From an uncultured Lachnospiraceae bacterium (GTDB taxonomy: Bacteria; Bacillota; Clostridia; Lachnospirales; Lachnospiraceae), in assembly GCA_902473545.1 (NCBI GenBank), contig CABRSG010000005.1, forward strand, positions 1 to 22,602: a stretch of 22,602 nucleotides of DNA, written 5' to 3'. The notes beneath the pieces are model-generated. The model saw only the letters and a program-made list of their open reading frames with translations. It did not search any database and was not told the DNA's origin. Position numbers and translations under genes: made by a program. This document shows, piece by piece, positions 1 through 6,470 of this stretch. Each line of letters opens with the position of its first letter. The first letter of the stretch is position 1.

Positions 1-38
1 ATAATATATATTAAATTTATCATTACAGAGAGATTTCG

Positions 39-263
39 TCAATTATTTTGCAGGAATTTCCACTTAATTTTGTATTTGCTTTCATCCAATCGAAAAAGAC
101 TGACATACTCTTCTTCCGTCAAACGATTTTCCTGTTTTTCTGTCACCACAGCCTTAATGCAGTCTCCAAAAAGCATCTGCGGGAACAACAGGGAACAGGC
201 AGTCGCCGCCGCCAGCCAAGCCAGAGCATGCCGCCGTTTGTTTTTCTGTTTTTTTATCCGCAT
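39..263 (-). CDS. Small signal-anchored hypothetical protein (74 aa)
   Basis: I do not recognise this protein. It starts at an ATG six bases downstream of a clear AGGAGG, which is the main reason to believe it is translated. The N-terminus (residues 1-11) is strongly basic (RIKKQKNKRR) and is followed by a hydrophobic stretch at about 12-32 (ALAWLAAATACSLLFPQMLF), the pattern of a signal peptide or membrane anchor. The remaining 40 or so residues are charged, with a Glu-rich segment and a Lys-rich end. It is therefore probably an exported or membrane-tethered micro-protein. It lies about 90 bp downstream of the HD-domain gene in the same direction, so the two could share a transcript. No catalytic motif is visible. 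Confidence 0.6.
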   Translation of the reverse strand: MRIKKQKNKRRHALAWLAAATACSLLFPQMLFGDCIKAVVTEKQENRLTEEEYVSLFRLDESKYKIKWKFLQNN

Positions 264-346
264 AGTGTCCTCCTGTCAGTATGGATATCTTAAGTATTGA
301 CAGTTTTTGAGACATTATGCCCGCCTTTCTCCGATATATTTCACAC

Positions 347-361
347 GTAAAATCATTTTAC
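347..361. repeat. 15-nt palindrome over the HD-gene stop codon
   Basis: GTAAAATCATTTTAC is a perfect 7+1+7 palindrome that contains the stop codon of the HD-domain gene. It is AT-rich and not followed by a run of T in either direction, so it is a poor intrinsic terminator. It could protect an mRNA end or bind a protein, or be chance. Confidence 0.35.
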
Positions 362-937
362 AGTATTTTGCGCTTCCTCCGCGATTTTCTTTCGCGTCCA
401 CTCGTCAACCGTCTGCCGGAAGCCACGCAGATACTCAGAAAACTGCACATTTTCCTGCCCATATGTGAGCTGCAGATCGTACTCCAGCGGAAGCCAGGTG
501 GCGATATCCGATTCGTTATGCGAGATCAGTGCCTCCAGCTTATCAAGTGCCTTGTAGGTTTTCGCCTCCCGCGTCTCCAAACGTTCCATTTCCGCCAGCA
601 GTGACTGCCACTCCTTCCGCTGCACTTCCGGGAAACTCTGCACCCACTTTAAAAACAGCTCATCCTCCGTCTGCGCGTCCGCATCCGATTTTTCAAAAGT
701 CGGGATATCCCCTGTGAAGGATTCCCCCAGATCGTGAATCAGGCACATACGGATCACGCGATCCATATCCACATCCCGAAATTCCTCCTCGCCCGACAGC
801 AGCATCGCCATCAGCGCGATCCGCCAGCTATGATCGGCGACGCTCTCCGTCCGGTTTTCTTCTGTGTAACAGTGCCGCGGCGTCACCTTCAGCTTCGCTG
901 CCTGTTTTAATATCTCTAAAAATTTCTGCGACGTCAT
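353..937 (-). CDS. HD-domain phosphohydrolase (HDDC2/YfbR-like)
   Basis: This is a 194-residue HD-superfamily hydrolase, a metal-dependent phosphohydrolase. The nearest characterised relatives are the HDDC2/YfbR-type 5'-deoxynucleotidases, which remove phosphate from deoxynucleoside monophosphates. The metal ligands are all visible: H36 in ESVADHS, H68-D69 in CLIHDLGE, and a later D132 in ALDKLEAL. E72 and D77 (GDIP) match the pattern seen in this subgroup. I chose the ATG at 937 because AGGAGG lies nine bases upstream. An upstream in-frame extension to 1087 has no ribosome binding site and would begin upstream of the likely -10 box at 1035-1040. The protein has no signal peptide and should be cytoplasmic. 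The substrate cannot be read from the sequence. Confidence 0.85.
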   Translation of the reverse strand: MTSQKFLEILKQAAKLKVTPRHCYTEENRTESVADHSWRIALMAMLLSGEEEFRDVDMDRVIRMCLIHDLGESFTGDIPTFEKSDADAQTEDELFLKWVQSFPEVQRKEWQSLLAEMERLETREAKTYKALDKLEALISHNESDIATWLPLEYDLQLTYGQENVQFSEYLRGFRQTVDEWTRKKIAEEAQNTVK

Positions 938-1034
938 TTGTCTGTACCTCCTCTGATCTGTTTTCCTCAAACACGCAGCCCTTCTTTTGCTGCCTGAAAA
1001 TACTGCGTGGAACTGCAAAAATCTCACTGAATAC

Positions 1035-1040
1035 AGTATA
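1035..1040 (-). promoter_or_regulatory. Extended -10 box for the HD-domain gene
   Basis: The minus strand reads TGC-TATACT here, an extended -10 (TGnTATACT). No good -35 is present 17-18 bp upstream, only a T-rich TTTCTT, which an extended -10 can tolerate. Transcription would start near 1028, giving a leader of about 90 nt before the ATG at 937. Confidence 0.45.
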
Positions 1041-1088
1041 GCAATCCCCCGTAAAAAAAGAAATACCTCTTCCGAAAAAGAACGCAAA

Positions 1089-1105
1089 AGAGACTTCCCG
1101 TCTCT
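1089..1105. repeat. Hairpin between divergent HD and CHR genes
   Basis: AGAGAC, a five-base loop TTCCC, then GTCTCT form a perfect 6-bp stem. On the plus strand it is followed by GGGTTTTT and on the minus strand by TTTTGCG, so it is at best a weak terminator in either direction. It sits in the 258-bp divergent region, just upstream of TGG-TATCAT (1115-1123), a possible extended -10 for the rightward transporter genes. Its role is not clear. Confidence 0.3.
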
Positions 1106-1195
1106 GGGTTTTTATGGTATCATGTTACTGCTCAGCCCATGTATGGTGTTCCCTCTGAGACGCCCGGGTGAGTATATTATTCAGGAGGAATCAAT

Positions 1196-1747
1196 ATGAA
1201 AGAACTTGCGAATTTATTTATGGTTTTCTTTCGAATCGGTGCTTTCACCTTCGGGGGAGGGTACGCCATGCTCCCCATGCTCCAGCGGGAGGTCGTGGAA
1301 AAATATCACTGGGCATCTGAGGATGAGCTGATGGATTATTTCGCGATCGGGCAGTGTACTCCCGGCATCATCGCCATCAATACAGCTACCTTCGTGGGCT
1401 ATAAAAATCGTGGCGTTATCGGCGCTGTCGCAGCTACGCTCGGCATGGTCACGCCGTCCATCATCATCATTACACTGATCGCCGCATTTTTGACAAACTT
1501 TGCTGACCTCGCGGTCGTAAAACATGCCTTCAACGGAATCCGCGCCTGCGTCTGCGTTTTGATCTTTAATGCGGTTGTCAAGCTGGCCAAAAAGTCTGTC
1601 GTCGACAAAATCTGTCTTGGCATCTGTATCGCGGTTTTGCTTTTATCACTGTTCACGCCGTTATCCCCGGCGCTCATCGTTGTTCTCGCTGGCGCGGCAG
1701 GCGTGCTCTTTAAACGTACAGGAGTCGCAGGAGGTGCAAAGAAATGA
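1196..1747 (+). CDS. CHR-family (chromate-type) transporter, first half
   Basis: This is a short-chain member of the CHR (chromate ion transporter) family: 183 residues carrying one CHR domain. Full-length ChrA proteins carry two. The family signatures are present: FGGGYAMLPML at 19-29 and TPGIIAINTATFVGY at about 55-69. Several hydrophobic segments follow (about 75-100, 116-130, 138-170). AGGAGG lies eight bases before the ATG. The gene overlaps the next CHR gene by ATGA, so the two halves should be translationally coupled and assemble as a heterodimer in the membrane. In anaerobes these pairs are widespread and their real substrate, whether chromate or another anion, is often unknown. I would not assume chromate resistance from this sequence alone. 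Confidence 0.88.
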   Translation: MKELANLFMVFFRIGAFTFGGGYAMLPMLQREVVEKYHWASEDELMDYFAIGQCTPGIIAINTATFVGYKNRGVIGAVAATLGMVTPSIIIITLIAAFLTNFADLAVVKHAFNGIRACVCVLIFNAVVKLAKKSVVDKICLGICIAVLLLSLFTPLSPALIVVLAGAAGVLFKRTGVAGGAKK

Positions 1748-2310
1748 CAGGATTGATCCGTTTAGCATATGAATTTTTTAAGACAGGACTTTTTGCAGTA
1801 GGCGGCGGTCTGGCTACTCTCCCCTTCCTCTATGAGATGGGAGCTGCTACCGGCTGGTTCAACGCGCAGGACGTCGCGGATATGATCGCGATTTCTGAAT
1901 CCACTCCGGGACCTATGGGCGTAAACATGGCAACCTATGTCGGATTCACCTCCTTCGGGCTGCCGGGCGCTATCATCGGACCGCTCTTTCTCGCGCTGCC
2001 GTCCGTAATCATTATTATTCTGATTTCGAAAATATTAAGCAAATTCAAGGAATCGCAGCTTGTGCAGGATATTTTTTACGGACTGCGCCCGGCGTCAACC
2101 GGACTGATCATTGCGGCCGGACTTGGCGTTGTCAAAATCGCCCTGTTCTGTCTCGACCAGTTTGAGGTTACAAAAAATATTGCAGATTTGTTTAACTATA
2201 AGGCAATTATTCTGGCGGTGGTCATTTATCTTGTTTTAAAGAAAAAAGATTTCCATCCGATTCTCATAGTAATTGCTTCGGCAATTATCGGAATCATTTT
2301 TAAGTTCTAA
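1744..2310 (+). CDS. CHR-family (chromate-type) transporter, second half
   Basis: This is the partner of the preceding gene: 188 residues, again a single CHR domain. Conserved motifs are AVGGGLATLPFL at 18-29 and STPGPMGVNMATYVGF at 53-68. Hydrophobic helices follow at about 71-98, 117-136, 150-165 and 172-186. The start codon shares bases with the upstream stop (ATGA). The sequence GGAGGTG just upstream, inside the first gene, provides a ribosome binding site as well. The two halves differ clearly in sequence, as expected for the N- and C-halves of a split two-domain ChrA with opposite membrane orientation. The gene ends shortly before a hairpin terminator shared with the convergent phosphodiesterase gene. 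Confidence 0.88.
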   Translation: MTGLIRLAYEFFKTGLFAVGGGLATLPFLYEMGAATGWFNAQDVADMIAISESTPGPMGVNMATYVGFTSFGLPGAIIGPLFLALPSVIIIILISKILSKFKESQLVQDIFYGLRPASTGLIIAAGLGVVKIALFCLDQFEVTKNIADLFNYKAIILAVVIYLVLKKKDFHPILIVIASAIIGIIFKF

Positions 2311-2347
2311 GGGTACTAAAAAATCAGGCAGTATACTGCACGGTATA

Positions 2348-2389
2348 AAAAAATCGGGTGGAGGCCAAAAAGCCACTGCCCGATTTTTT
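2348..2389. terminator. Bidirectional intrinsic terminator
   Basis: AAAAAATCGGG pairs with CCCGATTTTTT, and the stem continues inward through wobble pairs and one A.A mismatch to GGC/GCC around a short A-rich loop. The A-tract on one side and T-tract on the other make it a terminator in both directions. It lies between the convergent CHR transporter and phosphodiesterase genes and so probably ends both transcripts. Confidence 0.85.
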
Positions 2390-2417
2390 CCCTCCCGGTA
2401 AAAACACATGCTGCAAA

Positions 2418-2966
2418 TTATTCCAGATTTTCCACATGATAACGCTTACCTTCCAGCGTTTTCCACACTGCCTCTGTGTTTTCCAGAATCATATACCCAT
2501 GCGGACTTTCCTCCTTTGGAATGGAAACGGAACCCGGATTGAGATACAGATTGTTATACCCAAAGCGCTCCCACGCCGGAATGTGCGTGTGTCCGTGCAG
2601 CAGAATATCGCCCGGCTGCAGCGGCGGGAGTGCACTGATATTATAACGGTGTCCGTGCGTGGCATAAATCATCCGCTCTCCAACCGGCAGGATACAGTAG
2701 TCCGCCATGATCGGAAATTCCAGAACCATCTGATCCACCTCGGTATCGCAGTTTCCCCGCACACAATATATCTGATTTTTCCCGGCATTCAGCATCGCGA
2801 TCACTTCTTTGGGCGCATACTCCTCAGGCAGATCGTTGCGTGGTCCATGGTACAAAATATCACCCAGCAAAAGCAGCCTGTCCGCCTGCTCCCGCTCAAA
2901 AGCCGTCAGCATCTCCCGGCAGTAACGCGCCGAGCCGTGAATATCTGAAGCGATCATCAGTTTCAT
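2418..2966 (-). CDS. yfcE: YfcE-type metallophosphodiesterase
   Basis: This 182-residue protein belongs to the calcineurin-like metallophosphatase superfamily, YfcE/MJ0936 group, and matches the usual length of about 180. E. coli YfcE cleaves phosphodiester test substrates with Mn2+, but its natural substrate is uncertain. All metal-binding blocks are visible: D8 and H10 in SDIHGS, D36 in GDILYHGPRN (with N44), N72 in RGNCD, H104 in THGH, and H124/H126 in HGHTHIP; NPGS follows at about 143-146. The ATG at 2966 has GGAGG about seven bases upstream; a longer in-frame extension lacks support. It follows the response regulator by 55 bp on the same strand and may be the last gene of the kinase-regulator transcript, without implying a functional link. 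Confidence 0.9.
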   Translation of the reverse strand: MKLMIASDIHGSARYCREMLTAFEREQADRLLLLGDILYHGPRNDLPEEYAPKEVIAMLNAGKNQIYCVRGNCDTEVDQMVLEFPIMADYCILPVGERMIYATHGHRYNISALPPLQPGDILLHGHTHIPAWERFGYNNLYLNPGSVSIPKEESPHGYMILENTEAVWKTLEGKRYHVENLE

Positions 2967-3021
2967 GTTACTTCCTCCCAAACTTAACTTTGTTTCCGTT
3001 TTTCCAGCGCTCTGCCAGCAA

Positions 3022-3711
3022 TTATACTTTAAACCGATATCCCACGCCCCATATTGTCTCGATATACTGCGGTTTTGAGGTATCCTGCTCCACTTTTTCA
3101 CGAATTTTCTTGATGTGTACCGTCACGGTAGCGATGTCGCCGATGGATTCCATATCCCAGATTTCCCGGAACAGCTCTTCCTTGGTGAATACATGGTTGG
3201 GGTTTTCCGCAAGGAAGGTGAGCAGGTCGAATTCCTTCGTCGTAAAATTGCGCTCTTCTCCGTTCACCCACACACGGCGCGCCGTCTTATCAATCTTGAT
3301 GCCGCGGATTTCCACAATATCGTTTTCTTTTATATTAGAGTGAATCAAACGCTCATAGCGCGCCAGATGCGCCTTCACGCGCGCCACCAGCTCGCTCGGA
3401 CTAAAGGGCTTCGTCATATAGTCGTCCGCGCCAAGCCCAAGACCGCGGATCTTGTCGATATCATCTTTCTTTGCTGAAACCATCAGCACCGGAATGTCCT
3501 TGCGCTCGCGCACGCGGCGGCAGATTTCAAAACCATCCACCTCCGGGAGCATCAGATCGAGGATCAACAGATTGATATCTTCCTCCAATGCCTTCTTCAT
3601 GCCGACATCGCCGCGCCGTTCCGTCTCCACCTCAAATCCGCTCAGCTCCAGATAGTCCTTCTCCAGCTCGGCAATGCTCTCTTCATCCTCAATAATAAGA
3701 ATTTTGCTCAT
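3022..3711 (-). CDS. OmpR/PhoB-family response regulator
   Basis: This is a 229-residue two-component response regulator that should bind DNA when phosphorylated by the kinase encoded just upstream. The receiver domain (about 3-115) has the acidic pocket E8-D9, the phospho-acceptor D52 in LILDLMLP, the switch residue S79 (VLMVSA) and K101 in TKPFSP. The C-terminal winged helix (about 130-229) has the usual FTTKEFDLL entry and ends in YIETIWGVGYRFKV, typical of the OmpR/PhoB class. AGGAGG lies upstream of the ATG with normal spacing. The kinase stop codon is only 28 bp away, so they are co-transcribed. Target genes are not evident; the inverted repeat before the kinase gene is one possible autoregulatory site. 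Confidence 0.93.
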   Translation of the reverse strand: MSKILIIEDEESIAELEKDYLELSGFEVETERRGDVGMKKALEEDINLLILDLMLPEVDGFEICRRVRERKDIPVLMVSAKKDDIDKIRGLGLGADDYMTKPFSPSELVARVKAHLARYERLIHSNIKENDIVEIRGIKIDKTARRVWVNGEERNFTTKEFDLLTFLAENPNHVFTKEELFREIWDMESIGDIATVTVHIKKIREKVEQDTSKPQYIETIWGVGYRFKV

Positions 3712-3739
3712 AACTGTTTCCTCCTGCTATTTTAAACGG

Positions 3740-4918
3740 TTACTCAACCGTTACTTTTCTCAGAACAAAATACATCACGGTTCCGGTGCCAAGCTTGCTG
3801 GTCGCCCAGATCTTTCCTCCGTGATCCTCGACGATCTTGCGCACAATGGAAAGACCGATTCCGCTGCCGCCCATCGACGAATTGCGCGATGCGTCCGTGC
3901 GGTAAAAGCGGTCAAAAATATACGGCAGCTCCTTTGGACCGATGCCCTTTCCATTGTCCTCGATCTCAATCTGCACAAAGTCCCCGACATCCTTCACGCG
4001 GATATTGATGCGTCCCTTCGGCTTATCCATATATTTCACGGAATTGCCGATGATGTTGTTGATTACGCGCTTCATCTGCTCGGCGTCCGCAATGACCTCA
4101 ACATTTTCATCTACATAATTGAAGTAGGAAAAGTCGATGTTCTTGGATTCCAGATCCAGTCCGACCTCCTCGCAGCAGTCCTCAAAATAACTGCTCACAT
4201 TGATTTTGTTGAAGGTGTATGGAATGCGGTTTGTGTCAATCTTTGAATAAAACGTCAGCTCATTGATGAGCCTGTCCATATCATTCGCCTTGTTGTAAAT
4301 GGTGCGGATATAGTGATCCATTTTCTCCGGCGTATCCGCGACGCCATCCATAATTCCCTCTACATAGCCCTTGATCGCCGTGATCGGCGTCTTCAGGTCA
4401 TGAGAAATATTGCTGATCAGTTCCTTGCTCTCCCGGTCGTACCGGATCTTTTCTTCGCTCGACTCGCAAAGTCTGCGGCGCATCTCTTCAAAGTCGCGGC
4501 AGAGGTCGCTGATTTCATCATTTCCATCCACCTCCAGCGTAAAATCCAGATTCCCCTCAGCAATATTGTGCGTGGCCTTTCGCAGCTTCATAAGCGGGAC
4601 ATTTATCCCCGTGTATATCCATCCGATCAGGAGACAGGCAGTGAGCAGAAGTACCAGAACAGCTACGATCGCTATATTTTTCAGAAAATTACGAATTTCC
4701 GGCACCATCCTTGCCGCTGACGGAAGTGACGTTTTGGTCCCCTGCAGCTCCTGTTCCTCTTCCAGATTTATCCCTTCCTCCTGCTGCAGGCGGTTGCCGT
4801 ATTCCTCCAGATATTGAAGCTGGCGGTTTCCTGTCGTAAGCATAAAAACCAGAAGCAGCAAAACCGGCACCAGAAGAATCGTGCAGAAAGAAATCACCAG
4901 TCTTGTCTTTAGTTTCAT
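3740..4918 (-). CDS. Sensor histidine kinase (HAMP type)
   Basis: This 392-residue membrane sensor kinase pairs with the downstream response regulator. Transmembrane helix 1 lies at about 6-28 and helix 2 at about 80-102, leaving a small Glu/Gln-rich extracellular loop of about 50 residues with no recognisable ligand domain. HAMP follows (about 100-152), then the dimerisation domain with phospho-acceptor H163 in ISHDLKTP. The ATP domain has an N-box (N278 and N282), DNGKGIG (311-317), an F-box IFDRFYR (324-330) and GSGIGLSIV (341-349). I chose the ATG at 4918 because AAGGAG lies about eight bases upstream; a GTG at 4987 in the same frame lacks a ribosome binding site. The short sensor loop suggests sensing within or near the membrane. 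Its ribosome binding site is inside an inverted repeat. Confidence 0.92.
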   Translation of the reverse strand: MKLKTRLVISFCTILLVPVLLLLVFMLTTGNRQLQYLEEYGNRLQQEEGINLEEEQELQGTKTSLPSAARMVPEIRNFLKNIAIVAVLVLLLTACLLIGWIYTGINVPLMKLRKATHNIAEGNLDFTLEVDGNDEISDLCRDFEEMRRRLCESSEEKIRYDRESKELISNISHDLKTPITAIKGYVEGIMDGVADTPEKMDHYIRTIYNKANDMDRLINELTFYSKIDTNRIPYTFNKINVSSYFEDCCEEVGLDLESKNIDFSYFNYVDENVEVIADAEQMKRVINNIIGNSVKYMDKPKGRINIRVKDVGDFVQIEIEDNGKGIGPKELPYIFDRFYRTDASRNSSMGGSGIGLSIVRKIVEDHGGKIWATSKLGTGTVMYFVLRKVTVE

Positions 4919-4924
4919 ACAAAC

Positions 4925-4977
4925 GGCTCCTTCATGGTAAAATATCATATTTAATGAAAGTATACCATAAAGGAGCC
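4925..4977 (-). promoter_or_regulatory. Inverted repeat masking the kinase RBS, with -10 in its loop
   Basis: GGCTCCTTCATGGTA (4925-4939) and TACCATAAAGGAGCC (4963-4977) are 15-bp arms that differ at one position, a wobble pair in RNA, with a 23-bp spacer. In RNA of the minus strand the 3' arm contains AAGGAG, the ribosome binding site of the histidine kinase, so a transcript crossing the whole element would bury it. The loop and adjacent arm hold TGG-TATACT (TATACT at 4959-4964), an extended -10. A transcript starting there (about 4952) would lack the 5' arm and leave the site free. A DNA operator is the alternative reading. Confidence 0.6.
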
Positions 4978-5079
4978 ATAATTGCACCTAAACAAACGTC
5001 TGCTTTTCTAAACTTTTTATAAATAAGCGTAACCGTTCAGCTAAGCTGCTCTGTCACCTGCAAAGACCTGTCTGAAATG

Positions 5080-6264
5080 TTACAAATAAGCTTTCAGAGC
5101 TTCCACCTTGTCAAGCTTTTCCCACGGAAGGTCAAGGTCTGATCTCCCGAAGTGCCCATAGGAGGACGTCTGCTTGTAGATCGGACGGCGCAGGTCAAGC
5201 ATTTTAATGATGCCTGCCGGGCGGAAATCAAAGGTTTCACGTAAGATTTCTGTGATTTTTTCATCAGCAAGCTTCCCGGTACCGAACGTATCTACCATGA
5301 TAGAGGTTGGCTTTGCCACGCCGATCGCGTAAGAAAGCTGGATCTCGCACTTGTCTGCAAGTCCCGCCGCCACCATATTCTTTGCCGCATAGCGCGCCGC
5401 ATAAGCCCCTGAGCGGTCTACCTTCGTGCAGTCCTTTCCGGAGAAAGCGCCGCCGCCGTGCGCATAACCGCCGTAGGTATCCACGATGATCTTTCTGCCG
5501 GTAAGTCCGCTGTCCCCGTGCGGTCCGCCAATCACGAAACGTCCGGTCGGGTTTACAAAGAATTTTGTATCATCGTCCACCATCTCCTGCGGAAGAACGG
5601 CGTCAAATACATATTTCTTAATGTCCGCATGGATCTGCTCCTGCGTCACTTCCGGGTCGTGCTGCGTGGAAAGCACTACCGCATCCAGACGAACCGGCTT
5701 GTCATTCTCATCGTACTCCACCGTCACCTGCGTCTTTCCATCCGGGCGGAGATACGGAAGCGTTCCGTTTTTGCGCACCTCCGTGAGCTTCAGAGCCAAC
5801 TTATGCGCCAGCCAGATCGGGTACGGCATATATTCCTCCGTCTCGTTCGTCGCATAGCCGAACATCATACCCTGGTCGCCTGCGCCGATCGCCTCGATTT
5901 CACCCTCGGACATGGTATTTTCCTTTGCCTCCAACGCCTTGTCCACGCCCAGAGCGATATCCTGCGACTGCTCGTCGATCGCCGTGATCACGCCGCAGGT
6001 ATCTGCGTCAAAACCATATTTTCCTCTGGTGTAGCCAATCTCGCGCACTGTGTCGCGCACGATCTTCTGAATATCCACATATGCCTTTGTGGTGATCTCA
6101 CCCATCACCAGCACCATGCCAGTCGTTGTGGCAGTCTCGCACGCCACGCGGCTCATCGGATCCTGCTTTAATAATTCGTCTAAAATCGCGTCCGATATCG
6201 CATCGCACATTTTATCCGGATGTCCCTCAGTTACTGATTCAGATGTAAACAATCTTCTCTCCAT
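5080..6264 (-). CDS. metK: S-adenosylmethionine synthetase
   Basis: MetK makes S-adenosylmethionine from methionine and ATP, releasing phosphate and diphosphate, in the cytoplasm. The 394-residue product has normal family length and all signature motifs: EGHPDK at 13-18 (H15), the hexapeptide region GAGDQGMMFGY at 127-137, and the glycine-rich GGGAFSGKD at 260-268. I chose the ATG at 6264, with AAAGGAGG seven bases upstream and the protein opening MERRLFTSESVTEGHPDK; the longer open frame runs back through the riboswitch and is not coding. The SAM-I riboswitch directly upstream indicates feedback control by its own product. No strong intrinsic terminator is visible after the stop, so read-through toward the kinase gene is possible. 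Confidence 0.97.
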   Translation of the reverse strand: MERRLFTSESVTEGHPDKMCDAISDAILDELLKQDPMSRVACETATTTGMVLVMGEITTKAYVDIQKIVRDTVREIGYTRGKYGFDADTCGVITAIDEQSQDIALGVDKALEAKENTMSEGEIEAIGAGDQGMMFGYATNETEEYMPYPIWLAHKLALKLTEVRKNGTLPYLRPDGKTQVTVEYDENDKPVRLDAVVLSTQHDPEVTQEQIHADIKKYVFDAVLPQEMVDDDTKFFVNPTGRFVIGGPHGDSGLTGRKIIVDTYGGYAHGGGAFSGKDCTKVDRSGAYAARYAAKNMVAAGLADKCEIQLSYAIGVAKPTSIMVDTFGTGKLADEKITEILRETFDFRPAGIIKMLDLRRPIYKQTSSYGHFGRSDLDLPWEKLDKVEALKAYL

Positions 6265-6292
6265 CTTGTGTCCTCCTTTAATTTGTAAATGT

Positions 6293-6319
6293 AAAAAAAG
6301 AGGTCCAAAGCGGACCCCT
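6293..6319 (-). terminator. metK: Riboswitch expression-platform terminator of metK
   Basis: On the minus strand AGGGGTCC, a short loop, and GGACCTCT followed by seven T form an intrinsic terminator 29 bases before the metK start. The 3' arm CCTCTT is complementary to AAGAGG at the 3' side of the aptamer P1 stem. An antiterminator can therefore form when SAM is absent, the usual arrangement for a SAM-I OFF switch. Confidence 0.85.
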
Positions 6320-6337
6320 ATCTTTCCGATAGCAAAT

Positions 6338-6437
6338 CCTCTTATTGTTCGAATAAATCGCTCAGGTTGGCACCTTCCGCCTTTGCGGGGTTGCCGTGGC
6401 TTCACAGATCCTTTGTATCTCCACCACTCTGAATAAG
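6338..6437 (-). promoter_or_regulatory. SAM-I (S-box) riboswitch aptamer
   Basis: Read on the minus strand, the leader contains the conserved S-box core in order: CTTATT (P1 5' side), CAGAGTGGTGGAGA, TGAAGCCACGGCAACC, GCGGAAGGTGCCAACCTG, and AATAAGAG (P1 3' side). This is the SAM-I aptamer, which binds S-adenosylmethionine. It precedes metK and is joined to a terminator, so high SAM should stop metK transcription early. The aptamer begins 13 bases after the murA stop codon, leaving room for almost no other sequence. Confidence 0.95.
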
Positions 6438-6440
6438 AGT

Positions 6441-6470
6441 ATTATATTTTTAACTTACGCGCAGCCGGAA
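6441..6470 (-). promoter_or_regulatory. Candidate metK promoter overlapping the murA end
   Basis: The minus strand has a consensus TATAAT at 6441-6446, just past the murA stop codon. A weak -35, TTCCGG at 6465-6470, lies 18 bp upstream inside the last murA codons. Transcription would start at about 6434-6437, at the first bases of the riboswitch P1 stem. The position is convincing because the -10 is perfect and the aptamer starts right after it. Confidence 0.6.

Noticed and set aside
938..1087. In-frame 50-residue N-terminal extension of the HD-domain protein
   Set aside because: It has no ribosome binding site, would begin upstream of the likely -10 at 1035-1040, and has no family similarity; the ATG at 937 with AGGAGG is a clear start.
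1089..1105. Strong terminator or attenuator before the CHR transporter genes
   Set aside because: The stem is only 6 bp and the T-tract is displaced by GGG on the plus strand and interrupted on the minus strand, so it is listed only as a hairpin.
1196..2310. Chromate-resistance operon
   Set aside because: Only the CHR family membership is visible; there is no reductase, regulator or other resistance gene to support that role.
6265..6405. In-frame N-terminal extension of MetK
   Set aside because: It runs through the SAM-I riboswitch and terminator. The ATG at 6264 has AAAGGAGG and gives the conserved MetK start.
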